A stretch of DNA of 64,000 bases from Gemmatimonadales bacterium (GTDB lineage Bacteria; Gemmatimonadota; Gemmatimonadetes; Gemmatimonadales; GWC2-71-9), in contig JAHBVU010000004.1 in the NCBI GenBank assembly GCA_019637315.1, forward strand, positions 62,001 through 126,000. The letters are read 5' to 3'. The notes beneath the pieces are model-generated. The model worked only from the letters and a program-made list of their open reading frames with translations. It did not search any database and had not been told where the DNA came from. This document shows, one piece after another, positions 57,122-64,000 of the stretch (positions are counted from its first letter, which is position 1; each line of letters starts with the position of its first letter). The position numbers and the translations under genes were made by a program.

Positions 57122-57675
57122 TCCTCGTCGTCGACAACTACGACAGCTTCGTCCACAACGTTAGCCGCTACCTCCACGAGCTGGGTGAAGAGACCATCAC
57201 GGTGCGCAACGATGCGCTGGTCGGCGTGCCGGAGGGTACAACGGCAATCGTGCTGTCGCCGGGCCCCTGCACGCCCGACCTCGCCGGGATCTCGCTCGAA
57301 CTCGTCCGGCGAATGTCCGGCCACCTGCCGATTCTGGGCATCTGTCTTGGCCATCAGTGTATTGGGCAGGCGTTCGGCGGGCGGGTCACGCGTGCGCGAG
57401 AGCCGCTTCATGGTGAAGCATCACCAGTGCGTCACACCGGCCGGGGCATTCTGCGCGGCTTACCGGATCGCTTCCAGGGTGGGCGTTACCACTCGCTGAT
57501 CGTCGAACTTCCGGAGGCCTCGCCCCTCGATGTGACTGCCAGGTCCGACATCGGCGAGATCATGGCGATCGAGCACCGAGAGCATCCGACCTACGGCGTT
57601 CAGTTTCACCCCGAGTCCGTCCTGACGGAACATGGCCACGATCTGCTGCGGAACTTCCTGGCCTGTCGGCGTTGA
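57118..57675 (+). CDS. pabA: Aminodeoxychorismate synthase component II (glutamine amidotransferase)
   Basis: A 185-residue class I glutaminase that supplies ammonia to PabB. Motifs are VVDNYDSFVHNVSRYLHELG at the N-terminus, the oxyanion segment LSPGPCTPDLAG, nucleophile Cys in LGICLGHQCIGQAFGG, and the His-Glu pair in YGVQFHPESVLTEHG. It could also serve anthranilate synthase, as in bacteria that share PabA/TrpG, but its translational coupling to pabB (ATGA) makes the folate role the main one. The last 116 bp overlap the convergent mannosidase gene in antisense. Confidence 0.93.
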   Translation: MILVVDNYDSFVHNVSRYLHELGEETITVRNDALVGVPEGTTAIVLSPGPCTPDLAGISLELVRRMSGHLPILGICLGHQCIGQAFGGRVTRAREPLHGEASPVRHTGRGILRGLPDRFQGGRYHSLIVELPEASPLDVTARSDIGEIMAIEHREHPTYGVQFHPESVLTEHGHDLLRNFLACRR

Positions 57676-59974
57676 GCGAACTGCTCGCCATTCGATACCA
57701 GCGCCGCACCGGCGCCCGAGACACCGGCTCCACACCGACTGCCATCGACACCAGGTGACGCCCCGACTCCGTTCCGTCCGGCGTCGGGACGGTCCACCCG
57801 GCGTGGCCCCGACGGGTCCTCAGGGTGTCCTTCGAGAGCGCACCAATGGCTCGAAGCAGGGTGACGAGCACGTCGCCCTGATCGGTCAGCTCATACTCGA
57901 AGAATCCGGGCAAGTCGAGCCGGAACCCCGCTCCGGGTTCCGCTGACGCCAGCCAGTCGTGGGCGGGAGCCGTCGGCAACCCAGCCTCGTCCGGCCATGA
58001 GGTGTCGAGCCTCCCGGCCTGCCGTCGTTCCGCACCAAACGGCGATCCGACCGCAACGCCATCTCTCAGGCCCAGGGGAAGTCGAAACCGCAAGCGAGCG
58101 TTCTCTGCCCAGTTGTCGAACTCGACCAGGATCCGCAGCGTCGGCTCGCCGGCATGGAGCGAGAGCAGAGTCCTGCCGCGAATCACACCGCCGCTTGCCG
58201 GCTCGACGGTCCAGGTCAGCTCCAGCGCACCGACCAGGGGCCCGGTGGCGATCTCTCGGACCGCGACGACCCGCGCCGTACGCAACCCGGCCCGGTCGAT
58301 ATCGGGCGTGTAGAGGTCGCCGCCGTCCGGCTCCGACTCGATCACGCCTATGCCGCGAACGATGCGGCCAGATCGAAGGTCGCGAATCATGATGCGACCG
58401 CGGCGATCGACGACCGCTTCGATCCGGTCGTTCCGAAGCGAGCGGGGCCTGGTGCGCACCGAGTCCGGAGCGGACGGCGGCCCTGGCGCCAGGCCGAGGC
58501 AGGCCGCCAGAACCATCGGCCGACCGGGAGGCAGGTCGCGGACGCGAAATGCGATCCACACCTCATCCACCAGATCGAGATCCGGGTAGTGCTCGAGAGC
58601 ATCGACCCGTTCGGTCGACTCGGCAATCCGCATGACCTGGACTGGAACATCCTCCCCAGCCTGGGTGCGCAGGTGAAACGGCTGGTATCCGGATCCGATT
58701 CGCGGGACGCGGCCTCCGGGCGGACCGACCAGCACGTCGCGCCTGAACCAGGACGTTCTGGCCAGCACAACCCCTCTGAACGGCTCCGCACCTCCGTGCC
58801 ACAGCACCAGCGCCGGGCGAGTTGATTCAGGGTGCCGTCGCGCAACGTCGGGATCGTAGCCGATCAGCCGATCGATGGCTGCAGTTGCGAGTTCCCGCGC
58901 AATCGTGGCTGCCGCATCGAGCCGGACCTGCTGTTCTCGTGCAACGCCGTCAGCCGCGCACCCTGCGATCGTGTCGTGGAACTGAGACTGTACCAGCAGT
59001 CGCCAGGCCTGATCCAGCAGGGCCGGCCGGGGCTGACCGGCTGGAGCGACCAGGGGCTCGACCACGTCGAGCAGCTTCGATTCGACCTCCGCATGGCGGC
59101 GCTTCATGCGCAGTCGTGTCGAGTGCACGCCCTGCAGCGACCAGACGTAACCGGTTGAGTTTCGCAGCTCCCCTTGCAGCGACGCGACCTGGGGCTTGGC
59201 ACTCTCGACGGCCCGGAAGAACTCGTCGAACCCGCTGAACCGAACGGTTGCATCCGGTTCCAGGGCGCCAATCCGATCGGCGAGAGCCGGCAGCTCGCGC
59301 GATGGAGTATGGTGATCCGCGCCAACCAGGATGGCAACATGCTGGGACACGGCGCCCGCTGTCATCCGTCGCCGCAGATCCCGCCACTGTGCCGGCAGGT
59401 CCGCACCGGCCGTCACGAGGCCGATGCCCATTTCGTACCCCTCGGGCGGCAGGTGGTATACGAGCACCGACCCGCCTCGGGGGCCGGTCCAGCGGTACAG
59501 GTCCTGCAAGCGTCCGCCGACCCGGCCGAGCCCGCGCCACAGTACGGCCCACGGCAGCCCGAACTGCGCGGCAAGATCAGGCAAGCCCGCAGGATGACCA
59601 AAGGCATCCGGGCTGTAGAGAACCCGGGCGTGACCGCCCAACTCCGCTGCGGCCGCAATCCCAAGCTCGAGATTCCGCTGCAGCGATGCTCCACGCGGAA
59701 TCAGTTCGTCAGCCAGGACATACCAGGGGCCGAGCGCGAGCTGTCCTCGCAGCACGGCGGCCCGGAGACGGGCTCGCCGATCCGGAGCAACCGACAGGTA
59801 GTCCTCGGCGATGATCGTCTGCCCGTCGAGATGGAAACGGAGGGCTGGATGGGCATCGAGCAGATCGAGGGTACGGTCCAGCATCGGCAACAGCCGGGCC
59901 AGAAAGCCGTGCCGAGTAAGGTACCACTCCCGATCCCAGTGGACGTGCGGGATCAGATGGAAGGTCAGCCTCAT
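57560..59974 (-). CDS. Glycoside hydrolase family 38 alpha-mannosidase
   Basis: An 804-residue cytoplasmic alpha-mannosidase that removes terminal mannose with retention. GH38 hallmarks are the metal-binding start HLIPHVHWDREWYLTRHG, LHLDGQT-like FHLDGQTIIAEDYL, RGQLALGPWYVLADEL, nucleophile Asp in VLYSPDAFGHPAGLPDLA, and the middle helical domain with LRMKRRHAEVESKLLDVVEP. Lacking a signal peptide, it would act on imported oligosaccharides. ATG 59974 overlaps the ferritin-like gene stop as ATGA. The 3' end runs 116 bp into pabA on the opposite strand, giving an arginine-rich tail of about 40 residues that may be a recent read-through. Confidence 0.9.
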   Translation of the reverse strand: MRLTFHLIPHVHWDREWYLTRHGFLARLLPMLDRTLDLLDAHPALRFHLDGQTIIAEDYLSVAPDRRARLRAAVLRGQLALGPWYVLADELIPRGASLQRNLELGIAAAAELGGHARVLYSPDAFGHPAGLPDLAAQFGLPWAVLWRGLGRVGGRLQDLYRWTGPRGGSVLVYHLPPEGYEMGIGLVTAGADLPAQWRDLRRRMTAGAVSQHVAILVGADHHTPSRELPALADRIGALEPDATVRFSGFDEFFRAVESAKPQVASLQGELRNSTGYVWSLQGVHSTRLRMKRRHAEVESKLLDVVEPLVAPAGQPRPALLDQAWRLLVQSQFHDTIAGCAADGVAREQQVRLDAAATIARELATAAIDRLIGYDPDVARRHPESTRPALVLWHGGAEPFRGVVLARTSWFRRDVLVGPPGGRVPRIGSGYQPFHLRTQAGEDVPVQVMRIAESTERVDALEHYPDLDLVDEVWIAFRVRDLPPGRPMVLAACLGLAPGPPSAPDSVRTRPRSLRNDRIEAVVDRRGRIMIRDLRSGRIVRGIGVIESEPDGGDLYTPDIDRAGLRTARVVAVREIATGPLVGALELTWTVEPASGGVIRGRTLLSLHAGEPTLRILVEFDNWAENARLRFRLPLGLRDGVAVGSPFGAERRQAGRLDTSWPDEAGLPTAPAHDWLASAEPGAGFRLDLPGFFEYELTDQGDVLVTLLRAIGALSKDTLRTRRGHAGWTVPTPDGTESGRHLVSMAVGVEPVSRAPVRRWYRMASSSLNADRPGSSAADRGHVPSGRTRGETERRRSDALGARSP

Positions 59975-61353
59975 TCAGCCAGAATGTCGTGGCTGATCCG
60001 GCGCTCGGGCGGTACCGCACTGGGCTTGCCGAGCACCTGACGCACAAAGTCATCCCACCAGTCGACCTGCGGCTCACGATCCCGGTACTGCGCCAGGGCT
60101 TCCCAGGTGCGGAGATGAATCACCGCGGCTCGCTTGGCCGCCTCCGCGCCGTCGACGCCCTCGTGCTTGAGCCAGCGCCGACCGATCTGTGTGTGCAGCA
60201 CTTCGTCGGCCCAGTCAAAATCGTGGAAGTGGGCCGACAGGTCGTCGCCAGCGTCGATAGCGGTCCGGTACTCGAAGCGTTTCCCGGTGTCACCCGGCAT
60301 CAGCGACTGCTCGATGGCAAACAGGAGAATCTGCCGCTCGAGCGGGGTGGCGTGCCGATTGAGCCGCAGACCAAAGCCGACGTTGAGCGGAATCCTGGTC
60401 CAATCGACGCCCTTGGCCTCGAACGCCACGGTTCCCATCATCGCGTGGCGCGCCTCGTCCCAGAGTTGGCGGGCATACTCGAGGTGGAACTCCCAGGGCA
60501 AGTCGGTCCGCTCGACCAGCACGGACGCCATCATCTCCGGCACGTCCATCTCGAGCGTGCGCTTGGCAAGCAATGCCAGGTTCCGCTCGTCGGCCGGCGC
60601 CGCAGGGTCGTTGTACACCGCATGCGGCGGAAACTCGAAGTTGTACTGACCGGCAAACCGCCCATCGCGCACCGGTGTCTGGTCCGGCATGAACGGCGCC
60701 GTGGCCCGAGCCGTAGGCAGGGTACGCTCAGGCACCGGATCGCTGCCCGAGACCCAGCCGGCGGCGGCGAGGTACTCGCGCAGGTGGCGGCCCCATTCAG
60801 CTGCGCACGCCGCGTCCTCCGCCGACCGGGCCGTCATCAGAGCGATGGCCTCCTCACCCCAATGCAACAGGTCCTCGAGCTCGATCAAGGCGTGGCGGAC
60901 CACTCGGCGAGATGGATGGTCCACCAGGAGATTGGCCTGGCGAAGATAGGCGCGGTACTCCTCGACCAGCGCCCGAATCGTAACATCGTATATCCCGGTC
61001 ACGACCTCGATGGACCCAGCCGACCGCAGCAACTCACTGGTATATCGGTCGAGCAGCGGGTCCGGCGTGGCGTCGAGGGCGGGCACGGGGTGACGCATCT
61101 CCCCGATTCGCTGCCGGATCGCCTCCACGTGCTGGGCAGTGTACCAGGGCGCCAGAGCCAGGGCACATTTGACCTCCCACTCCGGCGTTCCAGCAAGGTG
61201 CGCAATCGCCGTCCGCATGACCGCGCGTTCGAGCCACTGGAATCGGAGCAAGCGCCGGACCGTATCCTCGACCGAGTAGCCGATCCGCGCCGCGTCCCGG
61301 TAGCTGCCAAGCCCGGCCAGCTCCGGGACACCAATCGACGGTGCGTACGACAC
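59971..61353 (-). CDS. Ferritin-like four-helix-bundle protein, unknown function
   Basis: A 460-residue cytoplasmic protein. The C-terminal half has a ferritin-like di-iron pattern: EMDVPEMMASVLVERTDLPW, FHLEYARQLWDEARHAMMGT (ExxxH) and WADEVLHTQIGRRWLKHEG (ExxH). The N-terminal half looks like a second, more degenerate bundle (LRFQWLERAVMRTAIAHL, WYTAQHVEAIRQRIGEMRH, DHPSRRVVRHALIELEDLLH). GTG 61353 was chosen, 14 bp past the peptidase stop; a GTG at 61401 would overlap the peptidase. It is coupled by ATGA to the mannosidase, which is hard to explain biochemically. It could be an oxygenase, hydroxylase or iron protein. I do not know a characterised relative. Confidence 0.75.
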   Translation of the reverse strand: MSYAPSIGVPELAGLGSYRDAARIGYSVEDTVRRLLRFQWLERAVMRTAIAHLAGTPEWEVKCALALAPWYTAQHVEAIRQRIGEMRHPVPALDATPDPLLDRYTSELLRSAGSIEVVTGIYDVTIRALVEEYRAYLRQANLLVDHPSRRVVRHALIELEDLLHWGEEAIALMTARSAEDAACAAEWGRHLREYLAAAGWVSGSDPVPERTLPTARATAPFMPDQTPVRDGRFAGQYNFEFPPHAVYNDPAAPADERNLALLAKRTLEMDVPEMMASVLVERTDLPWEFHLEYARQLWDEARHAMMGTVAFEAKGVDWTRIPLNVGFGLRLNRHATPLERQILLFAIEQSLMPGDTGKRFEYRTAIDAGDDLSAHFHDFDWADEVLHTQIGRRWLKHEGVDGAEAAKRAAVIHLRTWEALAQYRDREPQVDWWDDFVRQVLGKPSAVPPERRISHDILAE

Positions 61354-61367
61354 GGTAGCCGCCGGCC

Positions 61368-63332
61368 TCAGGTCGTGGGGTCGAACTGCTGAGCAATCCA
61401 CTCCATCCAGCGGCGGCGGACATCCCGCTGATGAACCGGATCGGGCGGAAAATGTCCGCCGGTCGGATACGCGATGAACTGGACCGGTGTACCGTTGTCT
61501 TTGAGGGCGTAGTAGAGCTTGTACGACTGCGTTACCGTTACCCGAGGATCACCGGTGGTCGAGAGGATCAGGGTCGGCGTCTTGATCTTGTGGGCATACG
61601 CCATCGGGGATTGTCGCCAGTAGTTCGCAGCGTTGTCGTTGAGCCAGGGCGACCCGCCCAGCCCGAAGCCCGACCAGGTATTCATGTCGGCCAAGGTGTA
61701 CCAGTCGAACCAGTCCGTGACCGCCGCGCCCGCAACCGCCGCCTTCCAGACCTGATAGTGCGCGGTCAGCCAGGCGGTCATGTAGCCGCCGTACGACCAG
61801 CCGGAGACGGCCATCTTGGACTCGTCGATCAAGCCTCGTTGCTTGAGCGCTTCGACCCCGGACATCACATCCCGGCCAGGCCCATCGCCCGCGTCGTTGA
61901 TGACGGCACTCTGGAACTTGTCGCCCTGATTGTTGCTGCCGCGGTAGTTCGGACTGAAGACGATCCACCCCTGCGCAGCGAGCAGCTGATTCGGCGCCGA
62001 CCAACCCTCGGCCGAGGTGCCCATCGGGCCGCCATGGATACTGAGCACCATCGGATACTTGCGACCGGCAGTATACCCGGGTGGATACGTAATGACGCCG
62101 TTCTGGGTGAACCCGTCCGGCCCCTGCCAGGTGATGGTTTCGATCCTGCCGGTCTCGATTGCTGCGAAGGCACGGTTCAGCTCGGTAATCCGGCGGGGGG
62201 CCACCGTCAGCGAGGCGGCGTAATAGATCTCACTCGGCCGGTTGGGTTCGCGCCCGACGAAGGCGTATGCGCCTGAACGGCTCAGGTTCAGATCCGACGG
62301 GTCGACGTTGCCGAGATCGAGCTGGCGAATCCTGCCCTCGAGCGGCTGCACCCAGATCCGGAAGCGGGTCAGATCGGGACCAGTACCCACGATGGCACGG
62401 CTGTCGGGAGTCCACTGAATTCCACCGAAGTTACGATCGAGCGATGCGGTGACGTCACGAGCATCTCCGCCCTCGAGCGGAGCCACCAGCACACCACTGA
62501 CTCTAAAGCCGATTTCCGGCCCCCGGCTCGCGGTCCACGCCACCGAACGCCCGTCGGGCGACACAATGCCCGCGACGCCGAACCCCTTCCGACCCGAGAT
62601 CGTGCGCTCGGCTCCGGTCGCGAGGTCACGCAGCACTAGCGTACCGTTGATCGCCTCGCCCGAATGCGGCTTGGGCCAGACACCGAGCACCACCCGCCGT
62701 CCGTCCGGCGTCCACGACACCGACGCAACGTGGCGCACCCCGGACGTGATCCGGGTCGCTGCGCCGCCATCCGCCGGCACAGTCCACAGATGGGTCGGCA
62801 AGGTGGCCGCCTGGTCGAGGAAGCTGCTGTTGCCGACTTCGAATGACTTGTTGTGGCGCTCCTCGCCAGTCCGCTCCGGCGCCTCGTCACGGGTCAGGAT
62901 GGCAAAGGACTCACCATCGGGACGCCAGGAGTAGCTGCTAACGCCATGCTTGAATGAGGTAATCCGGCGAGCCTCCCCGCCGCCGAGCGGCAGAACATAG
63001 AGCTGCGTTTCCTTCCCCTCCTCGCGATCGAGAAAGGCCAGCCGATCACCGCTCGGCGACCATTCCGGCGAGCCGATGTTGCGGCGGCCCGGGGCCAGCT
63101 CGCGTGAGCGACCAGTAGCGGCATCGATCAGCACCAGCGAGCGCTCGAAGCGGTTGTCGGCGTAGTTGGTCCGACTCAGCACGGCTGCGACCTGCTGTCC
63201 GTCCGGAGAGACCCGCACGCCGGAGACCGTGACCTCGAGACCAAGATCGTTGAGTTCGAACCGCCGCTGCTGTCCGCCCGCCGCCGCGGTCCAGGTCAAC
63301 AGTAGGATCAGGGCTCCCGTAGCAGCACGCAT
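61368..63332 (-). CDS. Secreted S9 family peptidase (DPP IV/acylaminoacyl-peptidase type)
   Basis: A 654-residue exported serine peptidase. It has a signal peptide (ALILLLTWTAAAGGQ), a beta-propeller (VRVSPDGQQVAAVLSRTNY, EWSPSGDRLAFLDREEGKE, SWTPDGRRVVLGVWPK) and an alpha/beta hydrolase. The triad is Ser513 in SGWSYGGYMTAW, Asp595 in TTGDPRVTV and His627 in PTGGHFPPD. It should release dipeptides or acylated residues from peptides outside the cytoplasm. ATG 63332 was chosen for the signal peptide, with AGGAG upstream. A TAGATT box lies 41 bp upstream. It follows the oligopeptidase B gene (69-bp gap) and precedes the ferritin-like gene by 14 bp. Confidence 0.93.
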   Translation of the reverse strand: MRAATGALILLLTWTAAAGGQQRRFELNDLGLEVTVSGVRVSPDGQQVAAVLSRTNYADNRFERSLVLIDAATGRSRELAPGRRNIGSPEWSPSGDRLAFLDREEGKETQLYVLPLGGGEARRITSFKHGVSSYSWRPDGESFAILTRDEAPERTGEERHNKSFEVGNSSFLDQAATLPTHLWTVPADGGAATRITSGVRHVASVSWTPDGRRVVLGVWPKPHSGEAINGTLVLRDLATGAERTISGRKGFGVAGIVSPDGRSVAWTASRGPEIGFRVSGVLVAPLEGGDARDVTASLDRNFGGIQWTPDSRAIVGTGPDLTRFRIWVQPLEGRIRQLDLGNVDPSDLNLSRSGAYAFVGREPNRPSEIYYAASLTVAPRRITELNRAFAAIETGRIETITWQGPDGFTQNGVITYPPGYTAGRKYPMVLSIHGGPMGTSAEGWSAPNQLLAAQGWIVFSPNYRGSNNQGDKFQSAVINDAGDGPGRDVMSGVEALKQRGLIDESKMAVSGWSYGGYMTAWLTAHYQVWKAAVAGAAVTDWFDWYTLADMNTWSGFGLGGSPWLNDNAANYWRQSPMAYAHKIKTPTLILSTTGDPRVTVTQSYKLYYALKDNGTPVQFIAYPTGGHFPPDPVHQRDVRRRWMEWIAQQFDPTT

Positions 63333-63372
63333 CGTCGATTCTCCTGTGGTGGCATTGCAGCGTTCTCCTTCC

Positions 63373-63378
63373 AATCTA
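63373..63378 (-). promoter_or_regulatory. -10-like box TAGATT for S9 peptidase
   Basis: TAGATT on the minus strand, 41 bp before ATG 63332, in the 69-bp gap after oligopeptidase B. It suggests the downstream peptidase, ferritin-like and mannosidase genes can be transcribed separately from oligopeptidase B. Confidence 0.45.
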
Positions 63379-63401
63379 TTCGCCTTCCGCAAAACGGCGA
63401 C

Positions 63402-64000
63402 TCACCCTGCGAGACCGACCCGCCACAGCACGTAGGCATAGTCCGTGGCAATCTCCCGCAGTCGATCGTATCGACCGGATGCCCCGGAATGACCGGCGTC
63501 GAGATTGGTGAGCAAGATCACCGGCCGCGGGTCGGTATCGATTGTGCGCAGCTTGGCCACATACTTGGCCGGCTCCCAGTACATCACCTGACTGTCATTC
63601 AGGGAACTCCGTATCAGCAGAGCGGGATACGAACCTGAACGCAGATTGGTGTACGGACAGTAGCTCCGGATCCAGCGGAACTGCTCCTCGATGTCCGGAT
63701 TGCCCCATTCCTCGTACTCGCCCACCGTCAGTGGAAGCGTCGGGTCGCGCATGGTATTCAGAACATCGACGAACGGGACCTGCAGAATGGCGGCGCTCGC
63801 CAGATCCGGTCGGGCGTTGATGACCGCGCCCATCAGCAGCCCGCCGGCGCTGCCTCCTTCGATCACGAGTTGCGACGGCGTGGTTCGCCCGACGGCCGCG
63901 AGATGATCGGCGACGGCAATGAAGTCAGTGAACGAATTAGACTTCTGTCCCAGCTTGCCGGCGTCGTGCCAGGGTCGGCCCAGCTCGCCACCGCCCCGGA
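63402..64000 (-). CDS. ptrB: Oligopeptidase B (S9A), C-terminal part (5' partial)
   Basis: The frame is open to the right edge, so only about the last 199 residues are visible. They match oligopeptidase B: RGGGELGRPWHDAGKLGQKS, NSFTDFIAVADHLAAVG, nucleophile Ser in IEGGSAGGLLMGAVINARPD, EWGNPDIEEQFRWIRSYCPY, the Asp region SLNDSQVMYWEPAKYVAKLR and catalytic His in NLDAGHSGASGRYDR. The enzyme cleaves small peptides after Lys or Arg. Whether it carries a signal peptide cannot be seen. It is upstream of, and on the same strand as, another S9 peptidase. Confidence 0.92.
   Translation of the reverse strand, partial: RGGGELGRPWHDAGKLGQKSNSFTDFIAVADHLAAVGRTTPSQLVIEGGSAGGLLMGAVINARPDLASAAILQVPFVDVLNTMRDPTLPLTVGEYEEWGNPDIEEQFRWIRSYCPYTNLRSGSYPALLIRSSLNDSQVMYWEPAKYVAKLRTIDTDPRPVILLTNLDAGHSGASGRYDRLREIATDYAYVLWRVGLAG

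Noticed and set aside
55718-57675. Anthranilate synthase trpE-trpG
   Set aside because: The chorismate enzyme has PIKGT rather than PIAGT, and no other trp genes are near, so pabB-pabA fits better.

Overview
The window is high-GC bacterial chromosome (roughly two thirds G+C by eye), densely packed, with 48 protein genes and no rRNA, tRNA, CRISPR array or insertion sequence that I could see. The gene content suggests Gemmatimonadota or a similar soil lineage. It includes Ser/Thr kinases with a C-terminal TPR receptor half, many secreted S9 peptidases, beta-propeller/amidohydrolase fusions, beta-lactamase-family hydrolases and DUF4403/DUF6265 lipoproteins. This is inference from gene style; no marker gene settles it.

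Layout. 1-3.1 kb: a TPR kinase (cut by the left edge) and a PP2C phosphatase. 3.2-12.6 kb: YtcJ-like amidohydrolase, DUF4403 lipoprotein, NTF2-like protein, LEA-like lipoprotein, a compact Rho factor, an S9 peptidase and a MATE exporter preceded by a possible structured RNA. 12.9-15.9 kb: two coupled SDR genes, pantothenate kinase and a small exported protein. 15.9-21.1 kb: acyl-CoA ligase, amidohydrolase and HEAT-cyclophilin fusion. 21.2-29.4 kb: a lysine-tailed SWIB protein, then a four-gene operon (gamma-glutamyltransferase, propeller-amidohydrolase, amidase, PaaK-type ligase).

29.4-41.2 kb is the most unusual part. Ten genes lie in three runs: epimerase-like SDR and DapA-like lyase (+), then on the minus strand a peptide-type solute-binding lipoprotein, GHMP sugar kinase, cytoplasmic heparinase-II/III-like lyase with a CBM9-like tail, class III aminotransferase and two TIM-barrel amidohydrolases, and divergently two ABC permeases. 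Most minus-strand genes overlap by 4-7 bases. I read this as an uptake and catabolism cassette for a sugar or sugar-acid derivative. It has no ATPase gene of its own, and one amidohydrolase has apparently lost its metal ligands. The divergent start codons are only 21 bp apart, with back-to-back -10-like boxes that would give leaderless transcripts.

41.2-46.2 kb: small lipoproteins, an AraC-type regulator, a second TPR kinase and a small membrane protein. 46.4-53.9 kb: a second propeller-amidohydrolase fusion followed by three tandem serine hydrolases separated by strong hairpins. 54-55.6 kb: M28 peptidase. 55.7-57.7 kb: pabB-pabA for p-aminobenzoate. 57.6-64 kb (minus): GH38 mannosidase coupled to a ferritin-like protein, an S9 peptidase and the C-terminus of oligopeptidase B, cut by the right edge.

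Regulatory signals: the hexamer TAGATT recurs upstream of at least six inferred starts, pointing at the gene, and may be the housekeeping -10 box. A block of about 40 bp is shared upstream of two unrelated secreted-hydrolase genes.
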